A stretch of DNA of 64,000 nucleotides from Mycobacterium sp. 3519A. Its GTDB lineage: Bacteria; Actinomycetota; Actinomycetes; Mycobacteriales; Mycobacteriaceae. Location of the stretch: assembly GCF_900240945.1 (NCBI RefSeq), contig NZ_OESG01000013.1, forward strand, positions 1,590,888 to 1,654,887, in the 5' to 3' direction. Position 1 is the stretch's first letter. The number at the start of each line of letters is the position of its first letter. The position numbers were made by a program, and so were the translations under genes. Below are positions 10,317 through 22,321 of the stretch, in pieces. The notes beneath the pieces were generated by a model. That model had not been told where the DNA came from, did not search any database, and saw only the letters and a list, made by a program, of their open reading frames with translations.

Positions 10317-11173
10317 GCGGCCAGAGTCGAGACGGTGGCGACGATCAGTTGTTCGGCTGTCGGTGGCCGCAGACCGTCGATGCGGCCGACGAAGTAGCGC
10401 GCCGTGAGATCGTCGGGACTGACGTGCTCGGCCTCGGAAAACCCGGCCGCGCGGCACATTTCGACCATCTCCGCAGGCGCGTAGTGACTGATGAACGGCG
10501 TCCCCGAGGCAGCCGCGGCGGCCTCCACCGACTGCTGCATCTGGCGCTCGGCAGCGTCGGTCAGATCCAGCGGCAGCATGAACGTCATCGTCAGCACCGA
10601 TCCGGGCGCGAACGCGGCGATCTGCCGAAGCGTGGTCTCCGTCGCCTCCCTGGTCAGGTACATGCTGACGCCCATCGACGACACCACCGCAGGGTGGTCG
10701 GTTTCGAAGCCGTTGGCCCGCAACGCATCCGGGAACGCCTCGCCGCGCTCGAAGTCGACGGGCACGAACTGCAGGTTCGGTCCCGGCGGGTAGCCGAGCT
10801 CGTTGAGCCTGCGCCGTTTCCAGTCCTGCGTGCCGGGTTGGTCGACCTCGAAGATCCGCACCGCGATATCGGGATGACGTTGCGCGAAGCTGTCCAGGCC
10901 GGCGCCGAGTATGACGTACTGTCCGACACCGGCGGCGGCGCGATCGATCACGAGGTCGTCCAGATACCGTGCGCGCGCCACGATCGAGGCGCGGAACGCG
11001 CGGGTCCCTTCCGGATCCATATCGCCGCGCGACCGCCAATCCGGATCGGGATCGGCAAGGCGCAACCCGACGGTGTCGTCGAGCACATGGGGTGGCGCGT
11101 CGAGTTCTACGTGCAGTGCGCGCCACAGCGCGGTGCGGACCGCGGTGCTGTCGGGTGCGGACGTGGTGCTCAC
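10313..11173 (-). CDS. SAM-dependent methyltransferase, TIGR00027/LCMT type
   Basis: This 286-residue protein belongs to the mycobacterium-expanded SAM methyltransferase family related to leucine carboxyl methyltransferases. The SAM-binding block is YVILGAGLDSFAQRHP near residues 85-100, followed by VFEVDQPGTQDWKRRRL and a PVDFERG segment typical of the family. The GTG start at 11173 lies in a GTGA overlap with the stop of the upstream VOC gene, so translation is probably coupled. The substrate is unknown; relatives act on small hydrophobic acids or polyketide products. Confidence 0.9.
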   Translation of the reverse strand: MSTTSAPDSTAVRTALWRALHVELDAPPHVLDDTVGLRLADPDPDWRSRGDMDPEGTRAFRASIVARARYLDDLVIDRAAAGVGQYVILGAGLDSFAQRHPDIAVRIFEVDQPGTQDWKRRRLNELGYPPGPNLQFVPVDFERGEAFPDALRANGFETDHPAVVSSMGVSMYLTREATETTLRQIAAFAPGSVLTMTFMLPLDLTDAAERQMQQSVEAAAAASGTPFISHYAPAEMVEMCRAAGFSEAEHVSPDDLTARYFVGRIDGLRPPTAEQLIVATVSTLAA

Positions 11174-11508
11174 TTCGGCGCCTGCAGCTTCCACTCGCGG
11201 CCGTCGGGGTCGCGGACGGTCATCAACCGTGTGCCCCAATGGGTGTCCTCCCACGGGCTGACCACCTCGACGGAGTCGTCGAGTTCGAATGCGTCGGCAT
11301 CGGGCACCCCGAACACGAGATGTCTTCTGGTGGGCTCGGTCTCGGGCACCTCGGCGATGAACAGGTAGGGGCCGTCGCCGCAACGCAGTTGACCGGAGTT
11401 GTGGTCGGTCGCGAACTCGATCTCGCAGCCCAGCAGCTGGAAGAACTTCACCGACTTGCCCCAGTTGTGCGTCTCCAGGAACACGGCCTCGATGCCGTCA
11501 GTCGTCAT
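11170..11508 (-). CDS. VOC (glyoxalase/bleomycin-resistance fold) protein
   Basis: This 112-residue single-module VOC protein begins [20 protein letters not shown] and ends with [11 protein letters not shown], the usual edge strands of a metal-binding VOC half-barrel. A Glu/His-type metal site is plausible but cannot be assigned without alignment. Its ATG overlaps the stop of the ribbon-helix-helix gene by four bases (ATGA), and its own stop overlaps the methyltransferase start, so four proteins are translated in series. It could act in detoxification or bind a small ligand sensed by the operon. Confidence 0.88.
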   Translation of the reverse strand: MTTDGIEAVFLETHNWGKSVKFFQLLGCEIEFATDHNSGQLRCGDGPYLFIAEVPETEPTRRHLVFGVPDADAFELDDSVEVVSPWEDTHWGTRLMTVRDPDGREWKLQAPK

Positions 11509-11675
11509 TGCGCCTCCTTTGTCGGATCCGTATCGCCGGCATCGAGGTAGGTCCGCAGCGCATCGGCCACCAATGCGGACAGAGAGGACTCCGTCTCGAT
11601 CGCATGGTGTTTGACCCGCCTGATCAGGCTGACCGGCAGGTACACGTTGAACTGCTTGACGTCCTCGTCGCCCAC
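11505..11675 (-). CDS. Ribbon-helix-helix (CopG/Arc-type) DNA-binding protein
   Basis: This 56-residue protein is encoded by the first gene of the operon. The beta-strand segment [16 protein letters not shown] is followed by two helices ([22 protein letters not shown]), the classic Arc/CopG fold. The GTG at 11675 is used because a TAG codon in frame lies just upstream. The stop overlaps the VOC ATG as ATGA. A perfect 12-bp palindrome lies 10 bp upstream of its start, a likely autoregulatory site. No toxin-like partner is present, so I read it as a repressor of the enzyme operon. Confidence 0.82.
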   Translation of the reverse strand: MGDEDVKQFNVYLPVSLIRRVKHHAIETESSLSALVADALRTYLDAGDTDPTKEAQ

Positions 11676-11685
11676 ACCGATGAGG

Positions 11686-11697
11686 CTAGCATGCTAG
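11686..11697. promoter_or_regulatory. Perfect palindrome, candidate operator of the RHH-led operon
   Basis: CTAGCATGCTAG is a perfect 12-bp palindrome located 10 bp before the GTG of the ribbon-helix-helix gene; another GCTAG follows at 11701-11705. Arc/CopG repressors bind short symmetrical sites of this size. It lies in the 26-bp gap between two minus-strand genes and overlaps the place where a -10 box for the downstream operon would be expected. Confidence 0.55.
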
Positions 11698-11701
11698 TAA
11701 G

Positions 11702-12160
11702 CTAGGGTGGGGAGCACTTTCCCGCGGGCCACTGCCAGACGTCGCGCACCGACTGGGGTATCGGGCAGGGTGCTTCACCCGCGGCGATGGGCCCGAAGCC
11801 GGTGGCAATCGGAACCCATGTCGCTGCGGCATCCCCGCCCTTGCGGAACATCATGTAACTGTTCTCGTCTTGCAGGTTGATCTTGGCCGCCTCGGTTTTC
11901 GGCCCGGCCAACCCCGCGGCCGCGAAGTATCTGTCCTGACCGGGCACATACGCGTAGAAGGACTTCCCGGGCTGCAAACCGGTGAACTCCGACGCCGGCC
12001 GTCCGGTGAGGACCGCAGCTGCCTGGATGAGCTCAGCGCGGACATCGTCCGTCAGCGGCAGGTTCACTGCGGCGTCGTCGGCGTGGGCGGGGGAGGCAAG
12101 ACTGACTGTTGCTGCGGCGGAAGCAAGCAGGACCGCGGCGAGCTGTGAGCCGTACGTCAT
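11702..12160 (-). CDS. Secreted hypothetical protein with Sec signal peptide
   Basis: This 152-residue protein has a clear Sec signal peptide: a hydrophobic core (LAAVLLASAAATVSLA) and a likely cleavage after AHA at about residue 27. The mature part, about 125 residues, has two Cys near the C-terminus (APCPIPQ and GKCSPP) that could form a disulfide. No enzyme motif is recognised. It follows the permease gene on the same strand but is separated from it by a strong stem-loop, so it probably has its own promoter. Function unknown; exported or cell-wall localisation is likely. Confidence 0.82.
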   Translation of the reverse strand: MTYGSQLAAVLLASAAATVSLASPAHADDAAVNLPLTDDVRAELIQAAAVLTGRPASEFTGLQPGKSFYAYVPGQDRYFAAAGLAGPKTEAAKINLQDENSYMMFRKGGDAAATWVPIATGFGPIAAGEAPCPIPQSVRDVWQWPAGKCSPP

Positions 12161-12196
12161 GTCTTACAGATTGTGCCGTGCACTTTCCATGGTGAG

Positions 12197-12246
12197 AAGA
12201 CGCAAATTGCCCCGACACGCCGAGCGTGCGGGGCAATTTGCGTCTT
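12197..12246. terminator. Perfect 17-bp inverted repeat, terminator-like
   Basis: Arms 12197-12213 and 12230-12246 are perfectly complementary around a 16-nt loop that contains CCCGACACGCCG. It lies directly 3' of the permease stop (minus strand) and before the secreted-protein gene. There is no long U tract, as is usual in mycobacteria. The same loop 12-mer occurs inverted in the stem-loop at 62263-62326, so both belong to one intergenic repeat family. Confidence 0.7.
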
Positions 12247-12253
12247 GTCGCGC

Positions 12254-13843
12254 TTAGGCGCGCTCGTGCGCGTCTTCGATGACGGTGCGGCCGATCTCCG
12301 CGTAGGCCTCCGGTTTGGCGTACCGCATCCACACCGCATATGCCAGGCCGACAACGAACACCGCCAGGATGAGGTAGGGGGCCGACTTGAACACCAGCGA
12401 GTTGGCCGCATACCCGGCGGCGAACGCGCGGTTGTCCCACAGCAGCCACACCACGTACAGCATCGCGACACCACCGATCAGCGGAGCGATCAGCGTGGTG
12501 ATCACGTTGCCGGAGTGCGTCTTTCGCACCCAGAAGTACCAGATCACCGCCGCGGAGCAGATCGCCTGCACCAGCAGGATGGCGGCCGTGCCGATCAGGG
12601 CAAGCAGACCGTAGATGTTCGTGTAGGGCACCAGCGACGGCGTGTCCACCGGAACACCGTTGGCGTCAGGCACCTGCACCGCGGTGAACCCGGCGAACAG
12701 CAGCACGATCACCAACGTGATGACGGCCTGCACCGCCGAGGCGATGTGCGGCGACCCGTGCTTGCGGTGGGTGCTGCCGATGGTGGAACGCGCTGCCTTG
12801 GACGGGATTTCGCGTCCGAGGGCGTAGTGGTACCGCGACGCCGCGTTGTGGAACGCCAACGCGCACGCGAACGATCCGATGACGAGCAGGATCTTGTAGA
12901 TGTCGAGCAGCACGCTGCCGAGGTTGGCCTTGACCAGCCCGAAGAACAGGTCGAGCGGCGTCGCGCTGATCGACGTGTCGACGGAGGTCTTGGCGCCGTT
13001 GCCCGCGATCACCATCGCGGAGATGAACGTGTAGAACAGCCCGAGGCCGATCACGGCGATCAGCGTGGCCCGCGGGATGATCTTCTTGGGATTGCGCGAC
13101 TCCTCGCCGTAGACGGCCGTGGTCTCGAAACCGACCCACGACCAGAACGCGAAGAACAAACCGATCGCCATCGAACCCGCCGCCGCCGCGGTGCCGAACG
13201 CACCCGCGGGCAGGCTCTCGAACGCGTTGTTCAGCAGCACAGTCTGATTGAGCATGAGCCCGTCCGGGCCGCCGCCCTTGAAGATCACCGAGAACGCCAG
13301 CGCGAACAGCACGATCACCTCACTCACCAGCGTGACGCCGAGGATCGCCGCGGTCAGCGTGATGTGGAAGTGGCAGAGTGCCGCGATGATCAGGATCGCG
13401 GCGATGGCGAACACCAGCCACGGGATGTTCACTCCCAGAAGGGTGTTCACCGCGTCGTTGGCGAAGTAGGCGCAGCCGCCGATCAGCGAGCCCTCGAAGA
13501 TCACGTAGGCGAACGTCGCGAGCAGGCCGCTGGCCATGCCCCAGACCTGACCGAGGCCGTGCGAGATGAAGCCGTAGAACGCACCGGTGGTGGTGATGTA
13601 CTTGGCCATCGCGACATATCCGAGCGCGAACACCGTCAAGACGATGGTGGCGAACAGGAAGCCGGCGGGGGCGCCCAGTCCGTTGCCGAAGCCGACCGCG
13701 ATCGGCACGTTGCCGGTCATCGCGGTGATCGGCGCCGCGTTGGCGACGGCCATGAAGATGACCGCGACGATGCCGACGGCGCCCTTCTTGAGCCCTGCGG
13801 CGGGCGCAGATGTGGTTTCGACGGCTGCGGATTCAGTTGTCAC
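12254..13843 (-). CDS. APC-superfamily amino acid permease
   Basis: This 529-residue integral membrane protein has about 12-14 hydrophobic helices. The first follows a short polar N-terminus (GAVGIVAVIFMAVANAAPI), and the conserved APC stretch VGFETTAVYGEESRNPKKIIPRA occurs near residue 250. Members import amino acids or amines with protons. GTG 13843 is chosen because AGGAGG stands six bases before it. The gene stands alone, flanked by stem-loops on both sides. Substrate is not deducible. A 128-bp leader precedes it; I looked there for a riboswitch and recognised none. Confidence 0.92.
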   Translation of the reverse strand: MTTESAAVETTSAPAAGLKKGAVGIVAVIFMAVANAAPITAMTGNVPIAVGFGNGLGAPAGFLFATIVLTVFALGYVAMAKYITTTGAFYGFISHGLGQVWGMASGLLATFAYVIFEGSLIGGCAYFANDAVNTLLGVNIPWLVFAIAAILIIAALCHFHITLTAAILGVTLVSEVIVLFALAFSVIFKGGGPDGLMLNQTVLLNNAFESLPAGAFGTAAAAGSMAIGLFFAFWSWVGFETTAVYGEESRNPKKIIPRATLIAVIGLGLFYTFISAMVIAGNGAKTSVDTSISATPLDLFFGLVKANLGSVLLDIYKILLVIGSFACALAFHNAASRYHYALGREIPSKAARSTIGSTHRKHGSPHIASAVQAVITLVIVLLFAGFTAVQVPDANGVPVDTPSLVPYTNIYGLLALIGTAAILLVQAICSAAVIWYFWVRKTHSGNVITTLIAPLIGGVAMLYVVWLLWDNRAFAAGYAANSLVFKSAPYLILAVFVVGLAYAVWMRYAKPEAYAEIGRTVIEDAHERA

Positions 13844-13971
13844 CGCGGGCCTCCTGGTTCGGATCAAGGTGCATGAGTGGCCCGCGACGCTGCAGACCGC
13901 AGAGAGCCTCGCATCCCGTCGGCGTCCCGACAACCGGAGGACACAAGCTCGTAACACAACTCCCAGCTACG

Positions 13972-14015
13972 GCCAAGCCCGGCCGCGACCGGGGTGGTCG
14001 CTGGCCGGGCTTGGC
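13972..14015. terminator. Nested hairpin downstream of adhC
   Basis: Outer arms 13972-13984 and 14003-14015 (13 bp, perfect) continue into inner arms 13985-13990 and 13996-14001 (6 bp), with a 5-nt loop and a single unpaired T at 14002. The 19-bp stem lies 11 bp beyond the adhC stop on the minus strand and fits an intrinsic terminator without U tract. Confidence 0.7.
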
Positions 14016-14026
14016 GAGGATCGCAA

Positions 14027-15073
14027 TTAGCTGCGCAACGCGGCGGTGTCGATGACGAAGCGGTACCGCACGTCGCTGGCGAGCACCCGCTCGTAGGCCT
14101 CGTTGATGTAGTCGGGTGTGATCACCTCGATCTCGGGCAGCACATCGTGCTCGGCGCAGAAGTCAAGCATCTCTTGGGTTTCGGCGATGCCGCCGATCAT
14201 CGAACCCGAGAGGCTGCGACGGCCCTGAGCCAGCGGGAAGACCGGCACCGGCATGGGCTTCTCGGGGATGCCGAGTTCGACCAGGGTGCCGTCGGTGGCG
14301 AGCAGGTCGAGGTAGTCGCCCATGTCGAGGTTGGCCGACACGGTGTTGAGGATCACGTCGAACCTGCCCGCCAGCTTGGTGAAAGTATCGGGGTCGCTGG
14401 TCGCGTAGTACTCGTCGGCGCCAAGACGCAGGCCGTCCTCCATCTTCTTCAGCGACTGGCTGAGCACGGTGACGTGTGCACCCAACGCGTGGGCGAGCTT
14501 GACGCCCATGTGGCCGAGGCCGCCGAGGCCGATCACCGCGACGCGCTTGCCCGGGCCCGCATTCCAGTGCCGCAGCGGCGAATACAGCGTGATACCCGCG
14601 CACAGCAGCGGTGCGGCGGCGTCGAGCGAGATGCTGTCGGGAATGCGCAACACGTAGTTCTCGTCGACGACGATGGCGCCGCTGTAGCCGCCGTAGGTCT
14701 TCTCCCCGTCCCTGCCGACCGCGTTGTAGGTGCCGGTCATGCCTTCGGCGCAGTACTGCTCCAGGCCGGCCTTGCAGTTGTCGCACTCACGACAGGAGTC
14801 GACGAAGCAGCCGACGCCGACGCGGTCGCCGACCTTGTACTTGGTCACCTCGGCGCCGACTTCGGTGACCACACCGGCGATTTCGTGCCCCGGGACCACC
14901 GGATACAGCGGTTCACCCCACTCGGACTTCACGGTGTGGATGTCCGAGTGACAGATGCCCGCGAAATGGATGTCGAACGCGACGTCGTGCGGGCCTACCT
15001 CCCGGCGCGTGATCGTGGTCTTGGTCAGCGGCTCCGTGGCTGACGTCGCGGCGTAGGCGAAAACAGTGCTCAT
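14027..15073 (-). CDS. adhC: NADP-dependent zinc alcohol dehydrogenase
   Basis: This 348-residue zinc alcohol dehydrogenase belongs to the cinnamyl-alcohol-dehydrogenase-like group. Catalytic-zinc residues are in GICHSDIH and PGHE, and the structural zinc site is [15 protein letters not shown]. The coenzyme motif GLGGLGHMG is followed about 20 residues later by SQSLKK rather than an acidic residue, which favours NADP over NAD. ATG 15073 is chosen over the adjacent GTG because AGAGGG is then six bases away. In M. tuberculosis adhC (Rv3045, from memory) also neighbours fecB. It is likely to reduce aliphatic or aromatic aldehydes. Confidence 0.94.
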   Translation of the reverse strand: MSTVFAYAATSATEPLTKTTITRREVGPHDVAFDIHFAGICHSDIHTVKSEWGEPLYPVVPGHEIAGVVTEVGAEVTKYKVGDRVGVGCFVDSCRECDNCKAGLEQYCAEGMTGTYNAVGRDGEKTYGGYSGAIVVDENYVLRIPDSISLDAAAPLLCAGITLYSPLRHWNAGPGKRVAVIGLGGLGHMGVKLAHALGAHVTVLSQSLKKMEDGLRLGADEYYATSDPDTFTKLAGRFDVILNTVSANLDMGDYLDLLATDGTLVELGIPEKPMPVPVFPLAQGRRSLSGSMIGGIAETQEMLDFCAEHDVLPEIEVITPDYINEAYERVLASDVRYRFVIDTAALRS

Positions 15074-15175
15074 CACAAACCCTCTTCTGGTTTCTTCACA
15101 GCCGGCGCTAAGCAGATAGCAAAGCTATGTGGGAAGTGCCGCAACAATGCGGCCCAGAGAGACCAACGGACGATT

Positions 15176-15197
15176 CCGGGACTGTAATCCCGGTTTT
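15176..15197. promoter_or_regulatory. Short hairpin between yciI-like and adhC genes
   Basis: CCGGGA (15176-15181) and TCCCGG (15188-15193) flank a 6-nt loop, and TTTT follows on the plus strand. Both flanking genes are on the minus strand, so the U tract faces the wrong way for a terminator. It could be an operator for adhC or a weak minus-strand terminator of the YciI gene. Confidence 0.35.
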
Positions 15198-15213
15198 GGC
15201 TGTGAGTTAGCTC

Positions 15214-15489
15214 TTAAAGTCCCGGCGCGCGGAACGCCCCGTTGAACGAGGTCCGTTCATAGCGCGCTGCGCCCGCGGGTGTGTAGGGGTCGCGGTCGAC
15301 GATGTCCTGCACGGCCTCGTCGGTCATGTCGCCGGTGATCAGGACCGCCCCGGACCCGTCGTCCAGCCTGCCTGCGAGCAGGATGCGACCGGCGGCCACT
15401 TCGCCTTTGAGCCATTCCAGATGGGCCGGACGGGTCTGCTCGACAACGTCGGGCGGTTGCAGATAGGTCGACCTCAATACGTGAAACAC
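15214..15489 (-). CDS. YciI-family protein
   Basis: This 91-residue single-domain protein has the YciI/ferredoxin-like pattern: an N-terminal strand (MFHVLRSTYLQPPD), a His in RPAHLEWLKG and the DRDPYTPAGAARYE block. The His/Asp pair is the proposed active site of the family. The biochemical reaction is not well defined; members are related to chlorinated-catechol and lactone-processing enzymes. It lies 10 bp after the fecB stop on the same strand and is probably cotranscribed with it. Confidence 0.88.
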   Translation of the reverse strand: MFHVLRSTYLQPPDVVEQTRPAHLEWLKGEVAAGRILLAGRLDDGSGAVLITGDMTDEAVQDIVDRDPYTPAGAARYERTSFNGAFRAPGL

Positions 15490-15499
15490 CTGCGCGACA

Positions 15500-16603
15500 T
15501 TAGTTGATCGGAGCGTTGACCCACCTCAGGTCGGCCAGGATGCCGCGCGCGGCGACGATGCCTTCGCCCGTCTGCCACACCTCGTTGTTGACCGCGAAGA
15601 CCCGGTTGTCGCGGTTGGCCGACAGCTTCTTCCACGCATCGCTGTCGAGCACCTTCGGCGCGCGGTCTTTCGCCGAGGCCGATGCGAACGAGATGTAGAC
15701 GATGTCGCCGTCGGCGGCCGAGAAGTCGGGCGAATGCTCCAAATCGGTGTCGGAGATACCGATCTCCAGATATGGCTTGTCCGTAAAGCGTTGTGCCGCA
15801 GGGCGATCGACGCCGACGGCGGCGAGCACGCTGCCGGGGAAGTTGTCGGCACCGTAGACGCGCATCGTGGTGTCGGTGAACTGGACGACCGACGCCTGGA
15901 AATGCGTGGCGTCGTTGTCGGCGCCGGTCTTGTCGGCGTCCTTCTCGAAGCCGTCGACCAGTCCGTTGGCGGCGTCCAGCCGTCCGGTCGCGGCGCCCAC
16001 GGTGCGCAGGTTGTCTTCCCACGTGGCGCCGGGCGGCCCGGTGAACACCGTCGGGGCGATCGCGGCCAACTGCGGATAGGCGTCCGGGGTCAGCGCCACC
16101 GACCCCAGGATCAGGTCGGGGTTCGCCGCTTTGATCGCTTCCATGTCCGGTTCGCTGCGGCTGCCCGCCGCGGGCACGTTGTGCACGACGGTGCCCAGAT
16201 ACGACGGCTGACTGGTGGAGCCGTCCGGCAGGGCCGCGGCCACAATCCGCGACTGCAGCCCCAGCGCGCACAGCGCGTCCAGCTGATCACCGGACAACAC
16301 GACGATGCGTAGCGGATCGGCGCGCACGGTGGTGGTGCCCGCCGCGTGGCGAACCTCGCGGTCCGGTGGACCCGGGTCGAGCGGCGCGGGATCGGGCGCG
16401 CAGGACTCGTCGGGCCTGCGCTGATTGCCAAGCACCCCGGCGCTGGCGATCTTGGTGGTGCTGGTGATCACGGACTGCTCTGCCGCCGTCGTCTGCTGGT
16501 TGCCGGCCGGGGCGCTGCATCCGCTGGCCAGCGTCACCACCACGGCGGTGAGCGCAGCGGTGGCGGCGCCGACGAGGCCCATGCTCCGCCCGCTGATCAG
16601 CAC
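15500..16603 (-). CDS. fecB: Iron-siderophore-type substrate-binding lipoprotein FecB
   Basis: This 367-residue periplasmic binding protein has a lipoprotein signal peptide with lipobox LASGC (Cys at about residue 29), a Pro/Asp-rich linker, then the two-lobe helical-backbone domain used for Fe(III)-siderophore or cobalamin binding (for example MEAIKAANPDLILGS and DIVYISFASA). The GTG at 16603 retains an Arg in the signal n-region; the ATG at 16582 is an alternative. It occupies the position of Rv3044 next to ctaD, in a divergent arrangement. The transporter membrane parts are not nearby. The exact ligand is unproven. Confidence 0.92.
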   Translation of the reverse strand: MLISGRSMGLVGAATAALTAVVVTLASGCSAPAGNQQTTAAEQSVITSTTKIASAGVLGNQRRPDESCAPDPAPLDPGPPDREVRHAAGTTTVRADPLRIVVLSGDQLDALCALGLQSRIVAAALPDGSTSQPSYLGTVVHNVPAAGSRSEPDMEAIKAANPDLILGSVALTPDAYPQLAAIAPTVFTGPPGATWEDNLRTVGAATGRLDAANGLVDGFEKDADKTGADNDATHFQASVVQFTDTTMRVYGADNFPGSVLAAVGVDRPAAQRFTDKPYLEIGISDTDLEHSPDFSAADGDIVYISFASASAKDRAPKVLDSDAWKKLSANRDNRVFAVNNEVWQTGEGIVAARGILADLRWVNAPIN

Positions 16604-16687
16604 GCCGCCGACCGTAACATCTGAGCCGCTCTCGGCTGGTCAGCGCGCCAGCCTCGGATCTCGCTGTGCATTTACGACAGTTTGTAG

Positions 16688-18517
<1,830 letters not shown>

Positions 18518-18540
18518 CCCTCTCGGGTCGTCGGGGGTAG

Positions 18541-19866
<1,326 letters not shown>

Positions 19867-19932
19867 TCCTTCCGGCGCGGTCTCGACGTGCGCTAGGCTC
19901 TGCATACAGTATTCGACGAGGAACTGAGCGCC

Positions 19933-20862
19933 ATGACCACGCTGCTTCTGCACCATTCGTGCTTCGCCAATCATCAGACCGCACACGGGCACCCGGAACG
20001 GCCCGACCGGTACCGGGTGGTCGAGTCGGTGCTCGGTAGGCCCGAATTCGATCCGCTGGTCCGCGAAGAGGCCGAGTTGGCCGACCTGGACACCACGCGC
20101 TACGTGCACAGCAACCGGTACGTCGACGGCCTCGAGGCGGCGCGCCCCGACGCCGGCTACGTCTACCTCGACGGCGGCGACACCATGATGGAGCCGTCGA
20201 CGTGGGAGGTCGTGCTGCGCGGCGTCGGTGCGACGGTGCAAGCGGTCGACAAGGTGCTGCGCGGGGAGGCGCAGAACGCGTTCGTCGCGTGTCGGCCGCC
20301 GGGCCATCACGCGGAAACCGAACGGGCGATGGGGTTTTGCCTGTTCAACAACATCAGCATCGGCGCGCGGCACGCGCAGCGACAGCATGGCCTGCAGCGG
20401 GTGGCGATCGTCGATTTCGACGTTCACCACGGCAACGGCACCCAGGAGATCATCTACAACGACCCGACCGTCCTGTACGCCTCCACGCATCAGATGCCGC
20501 TGTTCCCCGGCACCGGCGCGACCCAGGAGACCGGTGTGGGCAACATCTTCAACTCGCCGTTGGCCGCCGGCGACGGCGGCGTCGAGCTGCGCGAGGCCTT
20601 CGAAGACCGAATCCTGCCTGCGCTGGACGCATTTCACCCGGAGCTGATCATCGTGTCCGCGGGCTTTGACGCCCACGAACGCGACCCGCTCGGCTCACTG
20701 CAGATGACGGCCGACGACTTCGCCTGGGTGACGCGCGCAATCATGGAGTCGGCGGAGAAGAACTGCGACGGGCGCATCGTCGCGGTGCTCGAGGGCGGTT
20801 ATGACCTTGTCGGCCTTGCGGATTCGGTGAGCGCGCACGTCGGCGAACTCATGAAGGGTTAG
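19933..20862 (+). CDS. Histone-deacetylase-like amidohydrolase (acetylpolyamine/acetoin type)
   Basis: This 309-residue zinc hydrolase has the arginase-deacetylase fold. The catalytic blocks are RPPGHHAE (proton-relay His pair), VDFDVHHGNG (zinc Asp and His), SAGFDAHERDPLG (second zinc Asp) and LEGGYDL. Bacterial members deacetylate polyamines or other small acetylated amines. A ribosome site (GAGGAAC) precedes the ATG, and TANNNT boxes lie at about 19894 and 19905. The stop interlocks with that of the convergent MocR gene within TTAG. The neighbouring PLP-binding MocR protein suggests amine or amino-acid metabolism, but a link is not shown. Confidence 0.92.
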   Translation: MTTLLLHHSCFANHQTAHGHPERPDRYRVVESVLGRPEFDPLVREEAELADLDTTRYVHSNRYVDGLEAARPDAGYVYLDGGDTMMEPSTWEVVLRGVGATVQAVDKVLRGEAQNAFVACRPPGHHAETERAMGFCLFNNISIGARHAQRQHGLQRVAIVDFDVHHGNGTQEIIYNDPTVLYASTHQMPLFPGTGATQETGVGNIFNSPLAAGDGGVELREAFEDRILPALDAFHPELIIVSAGFDAHERDPLGSLQMTADDFAWVTRAIMESAEKNCDGRIVAVLEGGYDLVGLADSVSAHVGELMKG

Positions 20863-22304
20863 ACCACTACCGCGCGGGACCCTGCGGCCGACGTGCCTGT
20901 CACGCTGTGCCACGCACGGGCGAGCAACTCGACGGCTTCGGCGAGTTGATCCTCCGGCAGTGTGTAGGGCACCCGGATGAACCGCTCCAATGTGCCGTCG
21001 ACACCGAATCGCGGCCCCGGCGGTATCACCAGTCCGAGACGCGACGCGGCTGCCGACAATGCCGAGCTGGTGGGTGCGGGCAGCCGCACCCACAAGGACA
21101 TGCCGCCGTGACTCTCGCTGGCGGTCCAATCCGGAAGATGTTGGCGCAGAAGCCTTCTCAACAACTCCCGGCGATGGCGCAGGATCTCACGTCGCTCGGA
21201 GAGCAACTCGTCTGCCTTGGCGAACATCCGCGCCGCGGCCAACTGCTCGACGATCGGCGTGCCCATGTCGACGGACGGTCGGACGGTCGCGATGGTCGCG
21301 AGCGTGGCGCGTTCGGCCCGGATCCAGCCGATGCGTAAGCCGCCCCAGAACGACTTCGACACCGACCCAACGGTGATCAGCAGGTCACGTCGCGAAGGCA
21401 TGTAGGCCGCCACCGGCGGCGGCACGGGCCGGTCCAACCACATGTCGGCGATGGTCTCGTCGATGATTGTGCGCGTACGGGTTTCGGCGATGATGCCGCC
21501 CAGGCGCCGACGGTCGATCTCCGACATCGTCATGCCGGTCGGATTGTGGTTGTCGACGACGAAATAGGCCAGATTGGGCGCGAGTTGACGGACCGCCGCG
21601 TGAATCGCGTCCAGGTCCCAGCCGTCGTCGCCCAACGCGACCGGCACCGGACGCGCGCCGGACGTCGTGATCGCCGACAGCGCCCCGTGATAGGTCGGCT
21701 GCTCGACCAGCACCCGGTCGCCGGGTTGGGTGTAGGTCGCCAGGGCAAGCCCGATGGCGTGCAGCGCCCCGGTGGTCACCATGATCTCGTCGGGTTCGGT
21801 GGGTAGCCCTCTGGCGCAATATCTTTCGGCGATCGCCTCGCGCAGCGGGGCGACTCCGGTGAGTTCGACGCCGATGTCGTGCAGATATGGCATCACCTCG
21901 CGGGCGGCGTCGGCGAAGGCGTCCATCATCGCGCTCGCCGGAGCGGCCAGACAGGCCTCGGCGAGGCTGGCGGCGGGCAGGGCCACGCGGGAGACCGGCG
22001 TGCCCGCAGAGACGGGCAGCGCGGTGGTGCTCCGCGCACCGCGCCGGGCGTTGAGGTAGCCGTCGTCGCGCAACTGTGTGTAGGCGGCGGTGACGGTGGT
22101 GCGCGAGACCCGCAGCGAGTCCGCGAGTGCGCGTTCGCTGGGCAGTTGCGCTCCGACCGGAAGTCGACCGTCGATGATCAGCATGCGGATGCCGTCGGCG
22201 AGGCCCTGGTAGGCCGGCCCGCTCTGACTGGACGTGCGCCAGTTGCCCAGTTCACGGGCCAAAAGGTCCACATCGAGCGCTCTTGCGTGCATTTCTATCG
22301 ACAT
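20859..22304 (-). CDS. MocR/PdxR-type GntR regulator with aminotransferase domain
   Basis: This 481-residue protein has an N-terminal GntR winged helix (QLPSERALADSLRVSRTTVTAAYTQL, about residues 53-78), joined to a fold-type I aminotransferase-like effector domain. The PLP-binding Lys is in SVSKSFWGGLRIGW, and the VDNHNPTG motif and a late Arg are also present. Such proteins sense PLP or an amino compound and do not usually catalyse transamination. It diverges from a short ORF and a YczE-like membrane gene, a pairing known for one MocR subgroup. A perfect inverted repeat lies in the shared promoter region. Confidence 0.93.
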   Translation of the reverse strand: MSIEMHARALDVDLLARELGNWRTSSQSGPAYQGLADGIRMLIIDGRLPVGAQLPSERALADSLRVSRTTVTAAYTQLRDDGYLNARRGARSTTALPVSAGTPVSRVALPAASLAEACLAAPASAMMDAFADAAREVMPYLHDIGVELTGVAPLREAIAERYCARGLPTEPDEIMVTTGALHAIGLALATYTQPGDRVLVEQPTYHGALSAITTSGARPVPVALGDDGWDLDAIHAAVRQLAPNLAYFVVDNHNPTGMTMSEIDRRRLGGIIAETRTRTIIDETIADMWLDRPVPPPVAAYMPSRRDLLITVGSVSKSFWGGLRIGWIRAERATLATIATVRPSVDMGTPIVEQLAAARMFAKADELLSERREILRHRRELLRRLLRQHLPDWTASESHGGMSLWVRLPAPTSSALSAAASRLGLVIPPGPRFGVDGTLERFIRVPYTLPEDQLAEAVELLARAWHSVTGTSAAGSRAVVV

Positions 22305-22321
22305 TGCAGACCAGTCTGCCT

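Noticed and set aside
11505..11675. Antitoxin of a toxin-antitoxin pair
   Set aside because: The RHH protein is followed by a VOC protein, a methyltransferase and a YdeI-type protein; none is a known toxin family.
12173..13876. Long open frame (567 codons) on the plus strand opposite the permease
   Set aside because: It is highly charged with Arg/His/Gln-rich low complexity and overlaps a clear APC permease with a strong ribosome site. Such frames are usual in high-GC DNA.
13844..13971. Riboswitch in the permease leader
   Set aside because: Small hairpins are present, but none of the amino-acid, guanidine or c-di-AMP riboswitch signatures that I know could be recognised.
15176..15197. Intrinsic terminator on the plus strand
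   Set aside because: The hairpin-T tract orientation does not follow any plus-strand gene; listed only as a regulatory candidate.
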